Of a stretch of 64,000 nucleotides of DNA, positions 11,008 to 21,804 are shown piece after piece. A model generated the notes under the pieces. That model was not told the origin of the DNA, did no database searches, and saw only the letters and a program-made list of their open reading frames with translations. Source of the stretch: Chara braunii (lineage: Eukaryota; Streptophyta; Charophyceae; Charales; Characeae); the NCBI GenBank assembly GCA_003427395.1, contig BFEA01000271.1, forward strand, positions 1,165,637 through 1,229,636. Direction: 5' to 3'. Made by a program: the position numbers and the translations under genes. Each line of letters starts with the position of its first letter. Position 1 is the first letter of the stretch.

Positions 11008-12150
11008 CCAGAGGTAANTTCTNTACAGTCTCATNGTCAAATAACACAAGCATATGGTNNTNNCNAGAGATCGCNAAATTNTCGATAGTTATACTTACCC
11101 AACTTCAATTCGGGCACGNGNTGTCCACGAATGGGCTCGGNCAATGCANGTGAGTAGATGTAGAGAACCTGGTTGTCCTGAAGGNTTAGTCNAGGTACTT
11201 GCAATAGACGGTCCACTTCACGAGACAAGGCTTCAACAGAAGTNCAACGNTTTTGGTCTATAGTGGTGAGNTCATTGAAAATCTTATCGGTTGTCNTCTT
11301 GTCAAGGAATCTCTCCTTGATTCTATGGAGAAACTGTCTCAACGTCAGGGTCTTAGGCCACTCACCTATGTCCTAAAAGCCAGCGGCGTTGGCTTCGGCC
11401 AGCACCCATTCCCTGGTTTTTCTTTCTACTCGGCCGGTTCTTCTTTCTTCTTGACCGGTTCTTCATTATTTCCTGCCGGTTCCTCAGACTCTTCCTTCGA
11501 GGGTCCGGGTTTGTCCTTCTTCGGCATTGCATCTTTAATAAGTTTCTCCTTGGGTGGTTTCTTTTCTATTTCCCCCTTCTACTTCTCCTAAGAGTTCACC
11601 TTGTCCTTACCTTTCATCATTCTCATCATACTTTCTAATGAGACAGTGTGAGAGGTTATCTTCTTTTCAAGATGAACAACATAAGTCATAATAGATTGCA
11701 ACACAGATGACAGATCAGTCTCAACTTCCTCGAAGTGAAACCGTTCCCTCATTTCCTCCAAGATTTTCTCTTGTTGTTTTCTCTCTTCTTTCTTTCTTCT
11801 GAACTCGTCAATTTTTTGCATTTCTTCCCTTAAGGTATTTTCCAATTGTCTGACATTCTCCTCCATCAGTTCCACAAACAATTGTGGTTTCACTTTCTTT
11901 TCTTTTTTTGTCTCTTCTTGCTTTGCTTTTCGGCTCATTTCTTCGAACTGTTAGGCGACATACCGGTCAAGAGCCATACGTCCTTGTTGAATGAGTTCCT
12001 CGACACGCCGCCTGGTTTCCAACATGTGAACACTAGTTTTCGCGACCTCTAGTTCTTCCTCTGCTGCTCGCAGGTTGAACTGTCTGTGAACGTGTTCTGC
12101 GGCTATTGGACCAGAACTATGTATCTCACTAAACAATTTTCAAATAAGTC
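11008..12150 (-). pseudogene. Gag remnant fused to RT, unit 2
   Basis: From its N-terminus this holds the coiled-coil frame 11938-11588 (MEENVRQLENTLREE), the QAAEEEL-like region (12136-11951) and a capsid-like segment (11342-11037) with EALSREVDRLLQVP. At 11008 the gag sequence LPLEES runs straight into [10 protein letters not shown], with a shared AGAC at the joint. The KKE-rich linker is partly deleted at about 11416. Confidence 0.7.
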
Positions 12151-12642
12151 CTTGTAATGTTTGCCTTCTTGCGTCAATCTGTCCCTTCGTCTTGAGATCC
12201 CCTACTTCTACATCAGCGTAGACTATGAGAGGGATGGGAAAGAAGAGAAGTGGAATGAACCGCGTCAGGTTGGAGGCACGCAGACATTTCTAGAGAGAGT
12301 TCATTTTGCCCGGGTGTATGCACTGCACAATAAATAAAATGAAGGGCAAAAATAAATTTTACAGTACACACGTGTTCTGCAGCAACTTTACAACATGAAA
12401 TTATCAGAAGAAACAAATTTTCAAGTTTTTCCTGAGTTCTCACTTTGTTGTCTGTTCTTTGTGATGACACTCTACAACTACGACCATTGTGATCAAGACA
12501 ATTGTGATAAAGACAACAACACAAGTGTAAGTATGCATACCATCCACAGACAACCAACAGGTTAGTAGAACCAACACACAACACAATTAATGGTTAACTC
12601 TCTTCGAAATCCTTTGCAGCAGCAGTACAACCCAAGTGTACA

Positions 12643-12993
12643 TTGACACCTTCAACAGTCCTTACGCATGCCACGTGTCACCCCTGGCATGTCAACGCGA
12701 CAACAATTCTGCCACGTCAGTCAAGGACCGAAACGGTCTACGAGGAGGGATGCCACGTCACAATGCAGGTCTGCCTTACACCAATATACCACAGTAGCAC
12801 GTCACTAGCAAGCAGTAGTGACACAGGTACGTGTCACGTCAGATCTTGCCCTGCATGCCACATAAGAATGTGCCACATCAACGGTACCAGCATCACGTCA
12901 GCCTGTTGCCAACGCAGCTCTTCAATCTTCAACATAGCCTCGTCATCATCTGCAAGGGACAACTGCTCGAACGTGCATTACTACAATGTCTAG
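12643..12993 (+). CDS. Antisense LTR ORF, copy 2 (unknown protein)
   Basis: A 116-codon open frame (no ATG at its first codon) matching copy 1 from VYEEGCHVTMQV to the HYYNV stop. It lies downstream of the 59-nt putative intron (12561-12619), whose donor is GTTAGT here. Cys/His-rich and of unknown function; it could be non-coding. Confidence 0.22.
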   Translation: MTPSTVLTHATCHPWHVNATTILPRQSRTETVYEEGCHVTMQVCLTPIYHSSTSLASSSDTGTCHVRSCPACHIRMCHINGTSITSACCQRSSSIFNIASSSSARDNCSNVHYYNV

Positions 12994-13559
12994 ACATGAG
13001 GCGTTTACCGCGCGCATTAATAAATCCGTTTCGTTTTCCACATGCGACATTTCCCACTTACTTGGGTGCCACGTCAACACCTCACAGCAGACAGCAGATT
13101 GCGATGAAGAGTTGCTCCAATACAGAATTGAAAAGAACCCGGTCTTACCGATAGTCAAAAGTCGTCAATCAACAATAGTTTCAATGTCTGCATGAAAGTC
13201 TCTAAATTGTGAAGTGATATCTCAAACAGTAACTCATTATCAAAAAGAGAATAGAGAGGAAGAGAAAATAAACAGAACCTTTCAGATCCCTCTTCTTCTC
13301 CGGGTTTTTTTCCATACTACATCATCAATGATAATGAGAATAATCCGGGTCACATACAATAGTGCCCCGTGACACTTTATCTCATGAAAACTTGGAAGAT
13401 ACATTAGATTTCCAGTGACGACGTCAGCCACAGGTGAGTACCCGATTCTCTACATCCACAGATCCCGATCTTCCTCTTCCTCGCAACCAGTCACCTCATG
13501 TAGATAGCGTGGACAATGCGACGTCAGCAACTAAGACAGGTAGCATACGCCACATCAAC

Positions 13560-13800
13560 AATGCAAACCAATGGCGACGCCACATATACCAGAGGTAGTG
13601 CCACGTCAGCACGCGACGTAGACCAGAGGTAGCGCCACATATACCAGAGGTAGCGCCACGTCAGCATGCCACGTAGACCAGAGGCAGCGTCACATATTCC
13701 AGTGGCAGCGCCACGTCAGCATGCCACGTAGACCAGGGGCAGCACCACATATACCAGAGGCAACGCCACATATTCATAGAGGCAGCGCGACGTCAGCATT
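13560..13800. repeat. LTR minisatellite, copy 2
   Basis: Alternating ATATACCAGAGG and CACGTCAGCATGCCACGTAGACC units, with about five near-perfect repeats. It sits at the same LTR position as in the other copies but with a different repeat number. Confidence 0.7.
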
Positions 13801-14341
13801 GCCTGGCGCACTAAGAAAGCGTCAGCGTGCCGCCCCCCTTCTGTGTCGTCGCCCGCAGCGCCTATGTACAACCAGCATGTAGCGAGCGTCTCGCCAAAGT
13901 CGAGCCAGCGTCAAAGCAGCATAGCAAGATTGAATGCTTGACTCGCTTGAGGTCAGCCTTAAGTAGCAGTCGTCCAGGTTGTCGGGCCTCGGGTGCCTTT
14001 TTCCCAGTCGTCCAGATTGACTCACATCTCAAGACCCAGATTGTAGAGTTGCAGACTTCTTCCTTGGACTTGATGTTGTCTGGGTACCTGCATACAAAAA
14101 AGTGTGTGCTTGACCAGCAGCGTGGGCTAGGTACCTTTGGACTTTGACTGTTGGGTTGACGGACAGTCGACCAAAGTCACGCCCAGGCCTTGAATTCGTA
14201 AAAGGTCTTTTCTGCCCTTGTTTGGCCTAGGATGAGGGCGGCCAGGTAGTCCTTTTGATGACCCTCAGTTCCACGAAACATATGACATGGGTTATTGCAT
14301 TCCTAACCCCCCAGTTTTTGAGTTCCATCGCAAAAATTACA

Positions 14342-15760
14342 TCAATTCTTTATTAACCCACGTGCATATGCAGCAACAATATTAGGAGCGGTAGGTAGAA
14401 GTTCTTTCCTACTAAACCATCTACCTTCGTATGGGGGTTGGGAATTGAACGTTACCTTATACTGCTTTTGAGGTCGTCCTCTGCCACCTGTAGAGAAATA
14501 GCTATGCTCCAATATTTTCTGAACTTCATAGTCGTCATTCATGGAAGGTGGAATCATAGATAGTCTATTTGGGAGATCATCACTTTCTACATAAGGTAGC
14601 AATTTAGACGCATGGAAAACAGGGTATGTTCTAAGGTGTGAAGGTATATCTATACGATAGGAAGAACCATCTTCACTTGCAGACAGGTAGCAGTTTCTAG
14701 GAGACGTTCTCTTCCAAGGAAAATTCTTTAGACATAACCCAGACAAAGTCCCCCTCTAGGAATTGTGAAGAACGACGATGTTTATTAGCTTGTTCAATCA
14801 CTTGCAACTGCTCTTTTTTTATATTTTCCTTTACCTTCTAAATGTCTTCTTCGTACAGAACTGCAAATTCACACGTACCTGGAGTTAACCTCAGAATCTG
14901 TTTTTTTGTTAAAACATTAGTGAGACGTGTAGGCTTCCAACCTTTATGCAGTGTGTTAGGTGTTCTAGATGTGACAATGTGTATACTATTGTTATTTGCA
15001 CTAACAATTTTAGGCAAGTTCTCATCCTAGTCAATTTGATCTGGACGGACATACATTCGCAAAATTTGTTGATAAAGATGATTCATTTGCTTAGTCTGAC
15101 CATTAGTTTCAAGAAGTGTGCCTGACGACATGGTCAATCGGGTTCCATAGACTTCCATCAACTTTTGTCATTGTCGACTAGTGAACCGAACATCTTTATC
15201 TGATACGATGGTCTTGGGAAATCCATAGTCAGAGACCCATCGCATTTAGAACTTTTGTATGACTAGTTTGGTTCTAGTTTCAACGGGCAAAAAAATGAAC
15301 ATAGCGTACTTAGAGAATCTATCGACGATTACCATTACATGACGATTACCGTTTCGACTCTTAATGAGGCTCATATAGTCAATTGAAATAGACTCACCTG
15401 GCTCACTTGGAATAGACATTGGTCGTAATTATCCCATTGGGTTCGCATATGAGGGTTTGTTCCTCTGACATACATGACGAGTCTGCACATATGTCAGTAC
15501 AACTTCCTTCATTCCTTTCCACTCAAAATGTTCACGCACATCGACAAACGTCTTTTTGAAACCAAAGTATTATTTTGTATCATAACATTCTCCAATTATC
15601 AAACTCTTAATTGGTTCTAAGGAATACACAATCGTTCGTCGGTTTCATCCAGCAAGAAGAGTAAGCCATCAATCATTCGATATTCGAGAAACAATTCAGT
15701 GTTCTTTCGTAAAGTTTTAATGTTAGGGCTCCAAATGAGATCGCTCCTATGACCTAGGCA
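14342..15760 (-). pseudogene. Integrase and chromodomain, unit 3
   Basis: The frame 14746-14342 (134 codons) gives the integrase C-terminal GPY/F-like region (YRIDIPSHLRTYPVFHASKLLPY), the chromodomain-like YEVQKILEHSYF and the terminal WFSRKEL block. A small deletion near 14680 removes part of the C-terminal domain. The core and HHCC region to 15760 contain many stops. Confidence 0.75.
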
Positions 15761-16938
15761 GATCTATTTTTTCAGTTCATTTCCAATATCGAGATAGGAC
15801 ACAATTGTTCCAAGGAAATCTGCACGTTTGGACAAAGCATCCGCAACCACATTAGACTTACCTTTGATGGTTTTCACCTCAAAGTCAAATGTGTCAAGGA
15901 AGGCGGACCACCTTACCAACTTGTTACAAAATCTAGGCTGATTCTTGATCCACTTCAACGTAGACTGGTCAGAATAGACAATAAAATGTCTTCCCAACAA
16001 GTAGTGCTTCAAGGTTTCTAGTGCAGTTACAAAGACATACAGTTCTCTTTCATATGTAGAGTTGGATACCTTTTCTGACGGAAGTCTTCTTGACATAAAC
16101 TCAACAGGCCTAAATCCCTTACTGTCATCCTGTTGTAACACAACCCCAATCCCATACTGATTGGCATCAGTCGTACAATGAAAGGAAGAGAACGGTCAAT
16201 AATCTTTAAGACAGGGTAGTGAGTCAGGGTATGTTTCAACTTTTTGAATGACAACTCATAATCTTTGTCCCACAACCAAGGTTTTTCCTTTTTCAGTAAT
16301 TTTCTCATAGGAGCAGCTATCAAGGAGATGTTTCTAACGAACTTCGTATATAAACTAGTGAGTCCTAAGAAAGACGTGAATTCAGTGACGGTCTTAGGTT
16401 GAGGTCAATCTCTGATTGCTGTTATTTTTTTCTCTTCAGGTCTTGGTCTTTCTTCATTCACTATGTGCCGTAGGTATAATACCTCAGGCGTAGCGAATTC
16501 AAACTTCTTTGGATTCAATTTGAAGTTGTCTTCGTGCAACTTCTGAAGAACCATCCGTAGGTGTTTCTCATGATCCTCCAGTATCTTGCTATACACTATG
16601 ATATCATAGAGATAGAAAATTACGAATTGGTCCAACCACTGACGAAACAATTTATTTACAGACCTTGGAAAGGTTGCAGGGGCGTTAGTCAATCCGAAAG
16701 GCATTACCGCAAACTCGTAATGATCATACCTTGTTCGGAAAATCGTCTTGTGTTAATCTTCAGGAGCCACCTCGATCTGATGGTACCCTGACTTAAGATC
16801 AATCCTACTAAAATATCTGTCGCCCTGTAGTTTTTCCAACATATCATCCATGCGTAGAAGTGGTTCCGCATTTTTCACAGTGACAGAATTCAACCCACGA
16901 TAGTCAATGCATAGTCGAAGTTCACCTTTTCTTTTGGG
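15761..16938 (-). pseudogene. RNase H and RT, unit 3
   Basis: Frames 16141-15764 (RNase H, YSDQSTLKWIKNQPR), 16323-16027, 16704-16405 (RT palm/thumb) and 16941-16753 ([16 protein letters not shown]) follow each other with frame breaks. The catalytic motif is YLYD (Asp replaced by Tyr, codon at 16606-16608), so the RT is dead independently of units 4-7. Confidence 0.75.
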
Positions 16939-17410
16939 CACAAGCGGTTATCAGGTCGCTGAAAATTCAAGAATGAAAATTCTGAAGTGAGAATTTTTGG
17001 CAGTCTGAAAATCCTGAATGGTCCTGAAGTGGTAAAAGTTCTGAAGACCCTGAAAACCACCTGTTTAGGCAGGCTGCATCCTGAAGTGGAGAATGATGTC
17101 CTGAAGTGGTTAAGTGAGAGTTTTGGGTCGTATGAAAATCAGAAATGATCTTGAAGTGGTGAAAGGTCCGAAGACCAGGAAAACCACCCTTCACCACTTG
17201 AGGATGCATCCTGCCTAAACATGTGGTTTTCAGGGTCTTTGGAGCTTTCACCACTTCAAGACCATTCGGGATTTTCAGACCTGAATGGTCCTGAAGTGGT
17301 GAAAGGTCCGAAGACCCTGAAAACCACCTGTTTAGGCAGGCTGCATCCGGAAGTGGTGAAGGGTGTCCTGAAGTGGTGATGAGAAATATGACTGTTGTTA
17401 ACCTTCTCTC
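16939..17410. mobile_element. Non-autonomous DNA transposon (MITE-like), copy 1
   Basis: A 472-bp insert flanked by CTTTTGGG (16931-16938) and ATTTTGGG (17411-17418), an 8-bp target duplication with one mismatch. The termini CACAAGCGGTTATC and (reverse) GAGAGAAGGTTAAC match the ends of the 402-bp insert at 22157-22558. It is made of CTGAAGTGGTGAAAGG-type direct and inverted repeats and has no transposase. An 8-bp duplication suggests hAT mobilisation. Confidence 0.7.
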
Positions 17411-18501
17411 ATTTTGGGCACAAATAAGACAGGTGCACCATAAGAAGATGAGTAGGGTCGAATCCATCCCTTGTAAGTAAGTTCCTGCAGCTGTTTCCGT
17501 AATTCCTCAAGTTCCTTGGGAGACATACAGTAGATGAGACCCTTGGGAATCTTGCTTTCAGGAATGATCTCGATTGTGTGCTTGATAGCACGCTTAGTAA
17601 TTTCCGTTATCTCGGTCTGCAAGTCCTTATACTCATTAAGAAGTCGTTCGATGGAAGGTGGGTAAGATGAAGAACACTCACCAACTTGTTTAACAAGCGC
17701 CATCATCACCACTTGATCCAACTTCTTCTTTATTACCATCGAACGAAAGGCTGGGTAACTCATACAACAAAATGACAGAGTAGAATCAGAGTCAGACATA
17801 TGATACGATTTTATAGTATGCAGTTCGGACTTCTCGTCTTTGAGTTTGACAATTTTATCATTGAACTTGACCTCTGGGTCGACTTCTTCATGCCAATCCA
17901 GTCTCACTATCATGTCAAAGGGTAAGTTCTTCTCTATAAGGAAGGATATCTCGTGTAGAATTTTCTTACCTTCCTTGGTCATGAAATAACATTTAACACG
18001 ATCGACGTATTGAGAGACAGTGATCGCGCTTTTGTCAGTTAGAATGGACGTGATAGGTCGAGGTAAGTATTTGGCCTTCATTCCCAGATGCAGTTTTCGA
18101 ATTGTCGTCTCTGGGATATAAGACCACGTCGATCCCGGATCTAACATAGCACCTACACACGTATGCGCAATCTCAATATCTGTGATCATCAACTCACCCT
18201 TGGACTTAGTTTTCTTCGCCCATGAACCCCGTAGTGCTATCAGTTCATTGTCGATCTCATTAACCGAACCGTCCAGTGAGACAGAACAAAGTACCGTATC
18301 AGGGTGGTCTGGACGACGGGCGGAAGAAGAGTCATCCTCTGCTTTGCGAGTCGAAGGGGTAGAATGGGTTGTATGCGCCTTACCTTTGTCTTCGTCTGAA
18401 CCCTTCGACTCTGTAGGAGAAGATGCTACTCCTACTCGTTGCTCGCTTTTGGGTTTCGAATAAGCGGGCACCAGGCTATCATGTGCCCCACAGTACCACA
18501 C
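17398..18501 (-). pseudogene. Pol N-terminal part: protease and RT fingers, unit 3
   Basis: A 367-codon uninterrupted frame. Its N-terminal part overlaps the CCHC region in the -1 register; the zinc knuckle itself is in the other frame. Next comes a Ser/Thr/Pro-rich linker, then the aspartic protease with AMLDPGSTWSYI (DPG in place of DSG/DTG, a known plant gypsy variant), a flap region and VRLDWHEEVDP. Finally there is a linker and the first RT block ([21 protein letters not shown]). The frame ends at the inserted DNA transposon. It is the best preserved protease of the array together with 59389-60375. Confidence 0.75.
18447..18453 (-). promoter_or_regulatory. Candidate -1 frameshift site (CCCAAAA), unit 3
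   Basis: Gag frame CCA AAA GCG AGC AAC GAG TAG. The -1 frame CCC AAA AGC continues into the open 367-codon protease frame. In this unit the CCHC knuckle just upstream (CLKC, GH and the last C) is intact, so gag and pol can be read side by side. Confidence 0.5.
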
Positions 18502-18544
18502 TTAAGGCACTGGCGATTGTCCATCTTGGACTGTCATTCCTCTT

Positions 18545-18780
18545 GTTCAATGGAAGATGGGTAAGATGAAGAACGTGTAGCTGCCTCAAATGCCTTTTCC
18601 CCAGTCGTCTAGATTGACTCACATCTTAAGGCCCGGATTGTAGAGCTGCAGACTTCTCTCATGGACCTGATGGTGTTAGGGTACCTTCATACAAACAAGT
18701 GTGTGTGCTTGACCAGCAACCTGGGCTAGGTACCTTTGGACTTTGACTGTTGGGTTGACCGACAGTTAACCAAAGTCACA
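18545..18780 (-). repeat. Rearranged junction: pol-derived filler plus LTR remnant
   Basis: After the CCHC region the sequence enters a 30-bp filler (18545-18574). The filler matches the pol segment GTTCAATGGAAGGTGGGTAA found between protease and RT (for example near 21825). It is followed by the last 200 bp of LTR, ending at TCACA (18780). The same junction recurs at 56320-56555 and, inverted, at 52840-53077. Confidence 0.75.
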
Positions 18781-18940
18781 CCCAGGCCTTAAATTCGTAA
18801 AGGGTCTTTTCTGCCCTTGTTTGGCCTGGGATGAGGATGGCCAGGTATGCCTTCTGATGACCCTCTGGTCCATGAGACATATGACATGGGTTATTGCATT
18901 CCTGTCGTCCTAGTTTTCTAGTTCCATCGCAGAAATTACA

Positions 18941-20229
18941 TCAATTCTTTATTAACCCACGTTCATATCCACCAACAATATCATGAGCAGTAGGTATAAG
19001 TTTTTTCCTACTAAACCATCTAGCTTCATATGGGGGTTGGGACTTGAACGTTACCTTATACTATTTTTGAGGTCGTCCTTTGCCACCTGTAGAGAAATAG
19101 TCATACTCCAATAGTTTCTCAACTTCATAGTCGTCATTCATGGAGGGTGGAATCATAAATGGTCTATTCGGAAAATCATCACTTTCTGCATAAGGTAGCA
19201 ATTTAGACGCATGGAAAACAGGGTATGTTCTGAGGTGTGGACGTATATCACTACGATAGGAAGACCCATCTTCACCTCGAATTACTTTGAGAACTTCCCA
19301 GGGCTCATAGTAGACAAGTCGCAATTTTTGGGACACGTTCTCTTCTAAGGAAAATTCTTTAGACTTAACCCAGACAAAGTCCCCCTCTTGGTAGTATAAA
19401 GGACGACGATGTTTATTAACTTGTTCAATTATTTGCAATTTTTGTATATTTTCCTTTACCTTCTTAATGTCTTCTTCGTACAGAACTGCAAATTCACGTG
19501 TACCTGGGGGTAGCCTCTGAATTTGGTCCCTTGTTAAAACACCAATGGGACGTCTAGGTTTCCAACCTTTATGCAATGCGTTAGGTGTTCTACATGTGAC
19601 AGTGTGTATACTGTTGTTATATGCACTAACAATTTTAGGAAAGTTCTCATCCTAGTCAATTTGATCGGGACGGGCATACATTCGCAGAATTTGTTGACAA
19701 AGATGATTCATTTGCTTAGTTTGACCATTCGTTTCAAGATGTCTGCCTGACGACATGGTCAATCGGGTTTCATAGACTTCTATCAACTTTTGTCATTGTA
19801 GACTAGTGAACCGGACATCTCTATCTGATACGATGGTTTTGGGAAATCCATACTCAGAGACCCGTCGCATTTAGAATTTTTGTATGACTAGTTTGGTATT
19901 AGCTTCAGCGGGCAAAGGAATAAACATAGCGTACTTAGAGAATCTATCGACGGTTATCATTACCTGACTATCACCGTTTCGACTCTTAGTGAGGCTCATA
20001 TAGTCATAGTCAATTGAGATAGACTCACCTGACTCACTTGGAATAGGCAAGGGTCGTCATTATCCCATTGGGTTCTCATATGAGGGTTTGTTCCTCTGAC
20101 ATACATGACAAGTCTGCACATATGTTAGTACATCTTTTTTCATTCCTTTTCACTCAAAATGTTCACACACATCGGCATACGTCTTCTTGAAACTAAAGTG
20201 TTCTTTTGTATCATAACATTCCCCAATTA
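18941..20229 (-). pseudogene. Integrase and chromodomain, unit 4
   Basis: The frame 19576-19061 (171 codons) spans the integrase C-terminus: RPIGVLTRDQIQRLPPGTREF, a GDFVWVKSKEFSLEENV basic block, the HLRTYPVFHASKLLPY block and the chromodomain start (YEVEKLLEYDY). The last codons after 19061 are frame-broken. The catalytic core upstream contains stops. From about 19880 rightwards the sequence is almost identical to unit 5. Confidence 0.75.
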
Positions 20230-21800
20230 TCAATAACATTCCCCAATTATCAAACTCTTAATTGGTTCTAAGTAAGGAATACACAATCGTTCGTCGGTTT
20301 CATCCAGCAAGAAGAGTAAGCCATCAATCATTCGATATTCTGGAAACAATTCTAGGTTTTTTCGTAAAGTTTCAATATTAGGACTCCAAATGGGATCACT
20401 CTCATGACCCTGGCAGATCTGTTCTTTCAGTTTATTTCCAATATCGAGATAGGAGACAATTGTTCCAAAGAAATCTGCACGCCTGGACAAAGCATCTGCA
20501 ACCACATTATACTTACCTTGGATGATTTTCACCTCAAAGCCAAATGTATCAAGGAAGGCGGACCACCTTACCAAGTTCTTGTAGAATCTAGGCTGAGTCT
20601 TGATCCACTTCAACGTAGAGTAGTCAGAATAGACAGTAAAATATGTTCTCAACAAGTAGTGCTTCCAGGTTCCTAGTGCAGTTACTAAGGCATACAGTTC
20701 TCTTTCATATGTAGAGTTGGCTACCTTTTCTGATGGAAGTCTTCTTGACATAAACTCAACAGGTCTATATCCCTTACCGTCATCCTGTTGTAACACAGCC
20801 CCAATCCCATAATGACTGGCGTCAATCGTGACAATGAAAGGAAAAGAAGGGTCAACAATCTTTAAGACAGGGTAGAGAGTCAGGGTATGTTTCAACTTCT
20901 TGAATGACGACTCATAATCTTTGTCCCACAACCAAGGCTTTTCATTTTTCAGTAACTTTCTCATAGGAGCAGCTATCAAGGAGAAGTTTCTAACGAACTT
21001 ACTATAATAACTAGCGAGTCGTCGGGAAGATATGAGTTCAGTGACGGTCTTAGGTTGAGGCCAATCTCTGATTGCTGTTATTTTCTTCTCTTGAGGGCTT
21101 AGTCCTTCTTCATTCACTATGTGGCCTAGGTATAATACCTCAGGCTTAACGAATTCAGACTTATTCAGATTCAATTTGAAGTTGCCCTTACGCAACTTCT
21201 AAAGAACCGTCCGTAGGTGTTTCTCTTGATCCTCCAGTGTTTTGTTAAACAGTAGGATATCATTGAGATAGACAATTACGAATTGGTCCAATCACTGACG
21301 GAACAATTTATTCATTGACCTTTGAAAGGTTGCAGGGGCGTTAGTCAATCCGAAAGGCATTACTGCAAACTCGTAGTGATCATACCTTGTTCGGAAAGCC
21401 GTCTTGGGTAGATCTTCGGGAGCCACCTCGATCTGGTGTTACCCTGACTTAAAATCAATCTTGCTAAAATACATGCAGCCCTGTAGTTTTTTCAACAAAT
21501 CATCAATGCGTGGAAGCGGTGCCGCGTTTTTCACAGTGATAGAATTCAACCCACGATAGGCAATGCATAGTCGATGTTCACTTTCTCTTTGGGGCACAAA
21601 TAAGATAGGTGCACCATAAAGAGATTAGTTGGGTCGAATCCATCCCTTGTCAGTTAGTTTCTGCAGGTGTTTCCGTAATTCCTCAATTGCCTTGGGAGAC
21701 ATATAGTAGATGGGACCCTTGGGAATCTTGCTTCCATGAATGATCTCGATTGTGTGCTTGATAGCACGCTCAGTAATTTCCGTCGCCTCAGTCTGTCTGT
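20230..21800 (-). pseudogene. RT and RNase H, unit 4
   Basis: An open frame of 321 codons (21195-20230) holds the RT thumb (KFVRNFSLIAAPMRKLLK), the connection, and RNase H (FIVTIDASHYGIGAVLQQ, FMSRRLPSEKVANSTYERELYALV, VVADALSRRADF), then a linker to the integrase. Its C-terminal HHCC part is shifted by a 20-bp duplication (AATAACATTCCCCAATTATC, 20217-20256). The RT palm to 21800 is broken and its active site is YLND (codon 21262-21264). Confidence 0.75.
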
Positions 21801-21804
21801 CCTT

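Larger units (their letters stand above)
8104..12487 (-). mobile_element. Chromovirus-type gypsy element, unit 2 (protease deleted)
   Basis: Internal region of the second unit, from chromodomain (8266) to gag leader (12487). RT is joined straight to gag at about 11008, removing protease, frameshift site and CCHC knuckle. A second deletion lies in gag near 11416. Scattered single Ns fill 10331-11275, probably because paralogous copies were collapsed. Confidence 0.85.
12488..14181 (-). repeat. Full LTR shared by units 2 and 3
   Basis: About 1,694 bp, homologous over its length to 6434-8103. The PBS-side end has a small duplication (TTGTGATMAAGAC occurs twice, 12488-12520). It again joins gag leader on the left to pol end on the right with no second LTR. 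Confidence 0.75.
14182..18544 (-). mobile_element. Chromovirus-type gypsy element, unit 3 (gag deleted)
   Basis: Runs from pol end (14342) to the CCHC knuckle (about 18530). Gag, leader and most of the following LTR are missing: the sequence joins a 30-bp pol-derived filler and a 200-bp LTR remnant. The RT N-terminus is split by a 472-bp DNA-transposon-like insert (16939-17410). Confidence 0.85.
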
